From: an uncultured Eubacteriales bacterium
GTDB lineage: Bacteria > Bacillota > Clostridia > Christensenellales > QAND01
DNA length: 10,856 nt
Assembly: GCA_900546685.1 (NCBI GenBank)
Contig: UREB01000043.1
Coordinates: 1 to 10,856, forward strand
Reading direction: 5' to 3'
Below, piece after piece: positions 7,002 through 10,856 of the stretch. Position 1 is the first letter of the stretch, and each line of letters opens with the position of its first letter. The notes under the pieces are model-generated. The model saw only the letters and a list, made by a program, of their open reading frames with translations, did no database searches and was not told the DNA's origin. The translations under genes and the position numbers were made by a program.

Positions 7002-7010
7002 ATTATACCA
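7002..7010 (-). promoter_or_regulatory. comB: Extended -10 promoter for the comB-metG-tatD operon
   Basis: The minus strand reads TGGTATAAT, a perfect -10 hexamer with the TGn extension. A weak -35 (TTATAT, 7024-7029) lies 16 nt upstream. Transcription would begin near 6995, about 55 nt before comB. The surrounding 6941-7037 interval is much richer in A+T than its flanks and lies in the only sizeable gap before this operon, which supports the call. Confidence 0.6.
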
Positions 7011-7037
7011 CAAGCCTTTGCCAATATAACCCATCAT

Positions 7038-7547
7038 TTATGCAAAAATCGCTGCCATGACTACGCCGACCAAGCTGCAGCACAGAGAAACGGGAATGGT
7101 ATGGCGCCATTTGGTAACCCCCACCGATCCAAAGTAGAGCGTAGCACAGTAAAACAGGGTCTCGCTGGACCCCATGATCATACAAGCGGCGCGGCCAATG
7201 GCACCATCCGGCCCGTAGGTGGTTAACAACTCGGCCAGCAGGGCCAAAGCCCCACCGCCGGAAAAAGGCCGCAAAATGACCAGCGGCAGCACCTCGGCTG
7301 GTAGATAGATACAGTTTGCCAGCGGCACCAGCAGCCCCGTGATCGCATCCAAAAGCCCGCTCTGCCTAGCCACAGCAATGGCGCTGAGCATGCAGAGCAT
7401 GGTGGGTAGCACGCGCAAATACGCATGAAATCCTTTTTCCGCGCCCTGGATGCAGGCATTGACACAGTCCACCTTCTTTGCCATGCCGTACAGGACAATG
7501 CCCAGCATAAACACCCAGACCGCATAGTTGGATAGCACCGCTATCAT
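7038..7547 (-). CDS. spmB: Spore maturation protein B
   Basis: A 169-residue integral membrane protein of the SpmB/nucleoside-recognition (Gate) family. In Bacillus and Clostridium perfringens, SpmA and SpmB are needed for full dehydration and heat resistance of the spore core; their molecular activity is unsettled. Hydrophobic segments lie roughly at 5-21, 45-60, 65-92, 98-110, 121-144 and 150-168. The loop ILRPFSGGGALAL (91-103) is the conserved SpmB signature, followed by MGSSETLFY (125-133). It begins inside the spmA stop codon (ATGA overlap). No convincing Shine-Dalgarno precedes it, so translation probably depends on coupling to spmA. No terminator is visible after it, so some read-through into comB is possible. 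Confidence 0.9.
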   Translation of the reverse strand: MIAVLSNYAVWVFMLGIVLYGMAKKVDCVNACIQGAEKGFHAYLRVLPTMLCMLSAIAVARQSGLLDAITGLLVPLANCIYLPAEVLPLVILRPFSGGGALALLAELLTTYGPDGAIGRAACMIMGSSETLFYCATLYFGSVGVTKWRHTIPVSLCCSLVGVVMAAIFA

Positions 7548-8113
7548 TTGCTAAGGACCCGGCAGAGCACGGCGCCCACCAGTGTAGTGGCCAACGTTGC
7601 CAACAGCATGACCCCAGTAATGCCGGCTGGGTCTGCACTGCCCGCCGCTGCTCGCAGGGCGATGATGGAGGTGGGAACCAGCTGCACGCTGGAAGCATTG
7701 AGCACGATTAACGCCACCATCTCGTTGGTGGCTCGTTTTTTATCCTTATTTTTCTTTTGTAGCTCTTCCATGGCTGCCAGGCCCAACGGCGTCGCCGCAT
7801 TGCCCATGCCCAGGGCGTTGGCGGATAGGTTCATGCAAATTGCCTGCATGGCGGGCTCCTGCTTTTTCAGGCCCGGAAACAGCGGCTTGATGAGCACAGC
7901 CACAACACTGGACACCTTTTTGGCCAGTCCGCTTTGGGTGGCAATCTCCATCAGCCCCATATACAGCATAGTGATGCCCAAAAGGGAGATGACCAGCGAT
8001 ACCGCCTCCGTTGCCCCGTCCATGGCCGCCTGCGTAGCCAGCTGCGGCTGGCCGGTAAACGCACCGTAAACCAGGCCCCCGGCCAACAAAAATACCCAAA
8101 GCACATTCAGCAT
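7544..8113 (-). CDS. spmA: Spore maturation protein A
   Basis: A 189-residue membrane protein of the SpmA family, partner of SpmB, required in model spore-formers for core dehydration and heat resistance. Hydrophobic segments are at about 2-18, 36-57 and 68-80, and again at 132-152 and 164-186. The NLSANALGMGNAATPLG stretch (95-111) is the conserved SpmA/Gate-domain signature. A lysine-rich loop (KKNKDKKR, 120-127) divides the two halves. The start has a perfect AGGAGG (8122-8127) at 8 nt. The gene pair order spmA-spmB with 4-nt overlap matches that of other Firmicutes. A 65-nt gap to rlmH holds a small inverted repeat and a sequence resembling a sigma-E -10, which would fit mother-cell expression. 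Homologues also occur in some non-sporulating bacteria, so sporulation is likely but not proven. Confidence 0.92.
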   Translation of the reverse strand: MLNVLWVFLLAGGLVYGAFTGQPQLATQAAMDGATEAVSLVISLLGITMLYMGLMEIATQSGLAKKVSSVVAVLIKPLFPGLKKQEPAMQAICMNLSANALGMGNAATPLGLAAMEELQKKNKDKKRATNEMVALIVLNASSVQLVPTSIIALRAAAGSADPAGITGVMLLATLATTLVGAVLCRVLSK

Positions 8114-8145
8114 GCTCCTATCCTCCTTGTTTTCTTTCCTAAGAC

Positions 8146-8174
8146 AGGATATGCCGCCGCTGCCTTGGGCATAC
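8146..8174 (-). promoter_or_regulatory. spmA: Possible sigma-E type promoter before spmA
   Basis: The minus strand has CATATCCT (8146-8153), fitting the sigma-E -10 pattern CATAnnnT. The -35 region 14 nt upstream (GTATGCC, 8168-8174) is only a poor match. The predicted start, near 8138, would leave about 25 nt before the spmA ATG including its ribosome site. B. subtilis spmAB is under sigma-E control, so the location is sensible, but the motif is weak and may be chance. Confidence 0.25.
8149..8174 (-). repeat. Inverted repeat between rlmH and spmA
   Basis: GTATGCC (8174-8168, minus strand) pairs with GGCATAT (8155-8149), with one G-T wobble and a 12-nt GC-rich loop. It lies just after the rlmH stop. 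There is no U-run, so it is at best a weak terminator or an RNA-end stabiliser; it overlaps the possible spmA promoter. Confidence 0.35.
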
Positions 8175-8178
8175 GCCG

Positions 8179-8655
8179 CTATTTATGGTAGGTTTCGCCT
8201 CGGTTGATCTTATAACATCGATAGATCTGCTCCAAAAGCAAAAGCCTGGCTAGGTTGTGCGGAAATGTCAAGTTGGACAAGGAAAGCGTTTCCTCACAAC
8301 TTTGCACAACCTCATCGCTTAGCCCTAGCGACCCCCCAATGTAAAATTGAACACACCCCACGCCACGGTCCTCCAGGGCTTGTATGTGCTTGGCCAGCTG
8401 TACGGAATCGGGCTGCTTTCCTTCCAGGCAAAGCGCAATGCGCATGCCGGGCCTGCTCTTTTGCAGCAGCCGTTTTCCTTCTGCTTTTTTGACCTTTTCC
8501 TGTAGTGCAAGGCTCAACGATTCGGGGGCCGGTTCATCGGCTACCTCTACGATTTCGATTTTCGCAAAACGCCCCAGTCGTTTTTTATACTCCTCGCAAA
8601 GCGTACCTAAGGCCTTTTCCTTGAGTTTTCCTACGCATAAAATGCGTATGCGCAT
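8179..8655 (-). CDS. rlmH: 23S rRNA (pseudouridine1915-N3) methyltransferase
   Basis: A 158-residue SPOUT-class methyltransferase that methylates pseudouridine 1915 in helix 69 of 23S rRNA on the assembled 70S ribosome, acting as a homodimer. The trefoil-knot SAM site is seen as QFYIGGSLGLS (103-113) and LSLSNLTFPHNLARLLLLEQ (124-143). The C-terminal tail ends in the invariant TYHK, whose histidine and tyrosine contribute to substrate recognition. Length matches the family exactly. AAAGGGG, overlapping the walJ stop codon, lies 9 nt before the ATG; walJ ends 14 nt upstream, so the two genes form one transcript. The 3' end of this gene (orfX) is the SCCmec attachment site in staphylococci, but nothing is inserted here. 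Confidence 0.95.
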   Translation of the reverse strand: MRIRILCVGKLKEKALGTLCEEYKKRLGRFAKIEIVEVADEPAPESLSLALQEKVKKAEGKRLLQKSRPGMRIALCLEGKQPDSVQLAKHIQALEDRGVGCVQFYIGGSLGLSDEVVQSCEETLSLSNLTFPHNLARLLLLEQIYRCYKINRGETYHK

Positions 8656-8669
8656 TTGGCAACGCCCCT

Positions 8670-9467
8670 TTACTCCAGCACGATTCTGGCAGATCCTTCG
8701 GCCCTTCTGGCAACATGCACGCAGACGTCACGGCCAAGCACCGCTCCCTGGCCCGAGAGCTGCTCGCAGACAGCCTGCCGGGCCATGCTTTCCCGGTTGT
8801 TTTCCGCAGACAGGTGCCCCAGAATGATCTGCCTTGTTCCTAATTTAGCCAGCGCTACAGCTGCTTTCCCTGCCGCGTCGTTGGACAGATGCCCTTTGCT
8901 GGAAAGTATCCTTTTTTTCAAAAACTGCGGATATTTCCCCGCCTGAAGCAATCCAATGTCATGGTTGCTTTCCAGCACGATGGCTCCCGCTCCTTCCAGC
9001 TCTGTCAAAACCCGTTTGGGCAGATGCCCCATGTCCGTGGCCACGCATACCTTGGCCCCCGCTGCATACAAAGCATACCCCACAGGCTCTGCGGCGTCAT
9101 GTGGAATGGGAAAGGCATGCACAGCAATATCGCCCACATAAAAGTCTTCGCCCGTAGTGAACACCCGGGCCTGCCCAATGGGCACATCATGCATCTTTGC
9201 CTCCATGCCCTGGTAGGTCTTGGCGTTGGCGTATAGCGCCAAGCCATAACGCTTGCAGAGCTGGTTTACCCCGCTGACATGGTCCGTATGCTCATGCGTT
9301 AGTAAAATGCCATCTATATCCGCCGGGGTTTTGCCGTGCAGCTTTAATGCTTTTGTGATAGCCGCCGCCGACATGCCCGCATCCACCAAAACCGTGGTAG
9401 ACTCGCTCTCTACCAGGATGCTGTTGCCAGACGAGCCGGAAAACAGCGGCTGTATCGCCAGTTTCAT
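8670..9467 (-). CDS. walJ: WalJ/YycJ family MBL-fold hydrolase
   Basis: A 265-residue metallo-beta-lactamase-fold protein of the YycJ/WalJ (VicX) family. The diagnostic N-terminus reads LFSGSSGNSILVE (8-20). Metal ligands are THEHTDH (H58, H60, D62, H63), ATDMGH (D145), LESNHD (H169) and GHLS (H218), with KGHLSND (H193) also conserved. YycJ has been described as a double-strand DNA exonuclease-like or cell-wall-linked protein; its role is unsettled. In Bacilli the gene belongs to the walRK (yycFG) operon and rlmH lies close by. Here walJ and rlmH are directly adjacent (14 nt), but no two-component genes are upstream: murA and a terminator are. The start is supported by AAAGGAGGG 5 nt before ATG (core 9473-9478), behind an extended -10 promoter. 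No signal peptide is seen. Confidence 0.88.
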   Translation of the reverse strand: MKLAIQPLFSGSSGNSILVESESTTVLVDAGMSAAAITKALKLHGKTPADIDGILLTHEHTDHVSGVNQLCKRYGLALYANAKTYQGMEAKMHDVPIGQARVFTTGEDFYVGDIAVHAFPIPHDAAEPVGYALYAAGAKVCVATDMGHLPKRVLTELEGAGAIVLESNHDIGLLQAGKYPQFLKKRILSSKGHLSNDAAGKAAVALAKLGTRQIILGHLSAENNRESMARQAVCEQLSGQGAVLGRDVCVHVARRAEGSARIVLE

Positions 9468-9494
9468 GGCTCCCTCCTTTTTTCCTAAGGATAT

Positions 9495-9522
9495 ATTGTA
9501 TCATTTTTTCGGAGAGAAACAA
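9495..9522 (-). promoter_or_regulatory. walJ: Promoter for walJ-rlmH
   Basis: The minus strand shows TGATACAAT (9495-9503), an extended -10 with 5 of 6 hexamer matches. A partial -35, TTGTTT (9517-9522), lies 16 nt upstream. It sits immediately after the murA terminator. Transcription would begin near 9488, about 20 nt before the walJ ATG and just ahead of its ribosome site. Confidence 0.55.
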
Positions 9523-9524
9523 AT

Positions 9525-9549
9525 AAAAAAAGGAGGCTGCCGCCTCCCC
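9525..9549 (-). terminator. Intrinsic terminator of murA
   Basis: On the minus strand GGAGGC (9547-9542), a GGCA loop and GCCTCC (9537-9532) form a perfect 6-bp stem. Flanking G-T wobbles can extend it, and it is followed by seven T, one A and more T. It starts 10 nt after the murA stop and insulates murA from the walJ promoter. Confidence 0.92.
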
Positions 9550-9559
9550 TCATCTCTAT

Positions 9560-10819
9560 TTAAAGATCCACACGTCTGATCTCTGCGCCTAAACAACGCA
9601 GCTTATCCTCCAAATGATCGTAGCCTCTATCGATATGCTTCAACCCGGTGATACGCGTTTCGCCGCCGGCCATCAGCCCTGCGATGACCAGACAGGCACC
9701 CGCACGCAAATCGCTGGCCACGACATCCGCCCCGCTGAGCGCTTCCACGCCCTGGAAAATCGCCGTCCGCCCCGAAACGCTCACATCTGCGCCCATACGC
9801 TGTAGCTGGTTAAGGTGTTTGAATCTGTCCTCAAAAATATTTTCCTCTACCGTACTGGTACCCTCTGCAATGCACAAAAGCGCGCTCAGCGGCTGCTGAA
9901 GGTCCGTTGGAAAGCCGGGATACGGATGGGTACGCACAGCACAATGGCGCGGGCGCTTCTGCATGCTCACGCGGATGCTGTCTTCCCCTTCCTCTACGTA
10001 GACGCCCATTTCCATCAGCTTGGCGGAAATGGAATCCATATGCATGGGGATGACGTTTTGGATCCACACATCGCCGCCGGTGGCGGCCGCTGCAATCATC
10101 AACGTACCTGTTTCGATCTGGTCCGGAATCACGGTGTAGCTGCAGCCATGCAGGCGCGGCACACCCGTGATGCGCACCACATCAGTCCCTGCGCCCTTGA
10201 TGTTGGCGCCCATGGAGTTCAAAAAGTTCGCCAGATCAACAATGTGTGGCTCTTTGGCGGCATTGACGATAATCGTCTTGCCCTGGGCCTTGACAGCCGC
10301 CATCATGATGTTTGCCGTGGCGCCTACCGACACAACGTCCATATAGATCTCCGCACCTTTTAGCCCCTGCGGCGCCTTAGCCACGATGGAGCCATGCTCC
10401 AGCTTGATGTCCGCGCCCAGTGCTTCCATGCCTTTTAGGTGCTGGTCGATGGGCCGCGAGCCTATCACGCAGCCTCCGGGCAACGCAATCGTTGCTTCGC
10501 CGAAACGCCCCAACATAGCGCCCAGCAAATAATAAGAAGCGCGCATATGGCGTGTAAGATCATATGGCACGGCCTGGTTTTCCACGCCGCGCGGATCGAT
10601 GGCCATGATGTTATGCTTAAACTCTGCCTTTGCGCCCATGCGCTGTAAAATATGCGAAAGCACCTTTACGTCCAAAATATCCGGCAGATTGTCCACTACG
10701 CACGGCTCGTCGCTTAAAAGCGCGGCAGGCAGGATGGCTACGGCTGCGTTTTTCGCGCCGCTGACCGTTACCGTTCCTTTCAATGGGTTTCCGCCCTTTA
10801 TGATCAATGTAGGCTCCAA
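9560..10819 (-). CDS. murA: UDP-N-acetylglucosamine 1-carboxyvinyltransferase (MurA)
   Basis: Transfers enolpyruvyl from phosphoenolpyruvate to UDP-GlcNAc, the first committed step of peptidoglycan precursor synthesis; target of fosfomycin. The 419-residue, two-domain inverted alpha/beta protein shows SGAKNAAVAILPA (20-32, with the Lys-Asn pair K23/N24) and ALPGGCVIGSRP (112-123, with Cys117 equivalent to fosfomycin-reactive Cys115 of E. coli). PGFPTDLQQP (301-310) contains the catalytic Asp306. The start is TTG, not ATG. GGGAGGA (10827-10833) lies 7 nt upstream, and the resulting N-terminus (MEPTLIIKGG) aligns with the family start; the next Met would delete conserved residues. Because Cys117 is present, fosfomycin susceptibility at the target is expected. 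The gene appears to be the last of its transcription unit; upstream genes are outside the window. Confidence 0.96.
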   Translation of the reverse strand: MEPTLIIKGGNPLKGTVTVSGAKNAAVAILPAALLSDEPCVVDNLPDILDVKVLSHILQRMGAKAEFKHNIMAIDPRGVENQAVPYDLTRHMRASYYLLGAMLGRFGEATIALPGGCVIGSRPIDQHLKGMEALGADIKLEHGSIVAKAPQGLKGAEIYMDVVSVGATANIMMAAVKAQGKTIIVNAAKEPHIVDLANFLNSMGANIKGAGTDVVRITGVPRLHGCSYTVIPDQIETGTLMIAAAATGGDVWIQNVIPMHMDSISAKLMEMGVYVEEGEDSIRVSMQKRPRHCAVRTHPYPGFPTDLQQPLSALLCIAEGTSTVEENIFEDRFKHLNQLQRMGADVSVSGRTAIFQGVEALSGADVVASDLRAGACLVIAGLMAGGETRITGLKHIDRGYDHLEDKLRCLGAEIRRVDL

Positions 10820-10826
10820 ATATAAT

Positions 10827-10833
10827 TCCTCCC
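10827..10833 (-). promoter_or_regulatory. murA: Ribosome binding site fixing the TTG start of murA
   Basis: GGGAGGA on the minus strand lies 7 nt before TTG at 10819. No ATG exists in this frame near the site, so the strong Shine-Dalgarno sequence decides the start. Confidence 0.8.
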
Positions 10834-10856
10834 GGTTTTGGCGTATGCTTTTCCCA

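Noticed and set aside
8179..8200. rlmH 3' end as an SCC-type attachment site with an integrated element
   Set aside because: The end of rlmH is intact and resembles the conserved orfX tail, but there is no repeated copy nearby, no recombinase gene, and the following genes are ordinary spmAB.
1..10856. CRISPR arrays, tRNAs, insertion sequences or phage genes
   Set aside because: No spaced direct repeats, cloverleaf-like sequences, transposase motifs or phage-like proteins were seen on either strand; intergenic gaps are all about 100 nt or less.

Overview
The window reads as chromosomal, housekeeping DNA from a Gram-positive anaerobe of the class Clostridia (phylum Bacillota). It looks roughly half G+C by eye. 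The evidence is the strong AGGAGG-type ribosome binding sites, an intact spmA-spmB sporulation pair, a walJ-type metallo-hydrolase next to rlmH as in Bacilli, a ComB-family protein, and a TatD nuclease coupled to its dedicated radical SAM partner. No species can be named from sequence alone. Genes are tightly packed. No gene-free stretch exceeds about 100 bases, and there is no sign of a transposon, phage, CRISPR array, tRNA or rRNA.

Left part, + strand (1-2376): the 3' end of an aspartate kinase gene, an intrinsic terminator, then two hydrolase genes 20 nt apart: a glyoxalase-II-like metallo-beta-lactamase-fold protein and a type B carboxylesterase. A strong terminator at 2348-2376 separates them from everything to the right and probably works in both directions.

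Right part, - strand (2380-10819, transcribed right to left): murA (TTG start) with its own terminator; a promoter followed by walJ-rlmH; spmA-spmB, overlapping by 4 nt; an AT-rich promoter region; then comB, metG, tatD and a radical SAM gene packed as one operon with gaps of 35 and 2 nt and a final 4-nt overlap; and lastly a small cupin gene that may also have its own promoter.

Functionally the window covers cell-wall precursor synthesis (MurA), a cell-wall-associated regulon protein (WalJ), ribosome maturation (RlmH), spore maturation (SpmA/SpmB), methionyl-tRNA charging (MetG) and TatD-type nuclease activity. Three less understood parts deserve attention: the TatD-linked radical SAM enzyme, whose substrate is unknown to me; ComB, whose textbook pathway is coenzyme M synthesis but which could belong to sulfolactate metabolism in a spore-former; and the cupin with a histidine in the usual glutamate position. 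I did not find a clearly new multi-gene defence or mobile system here.
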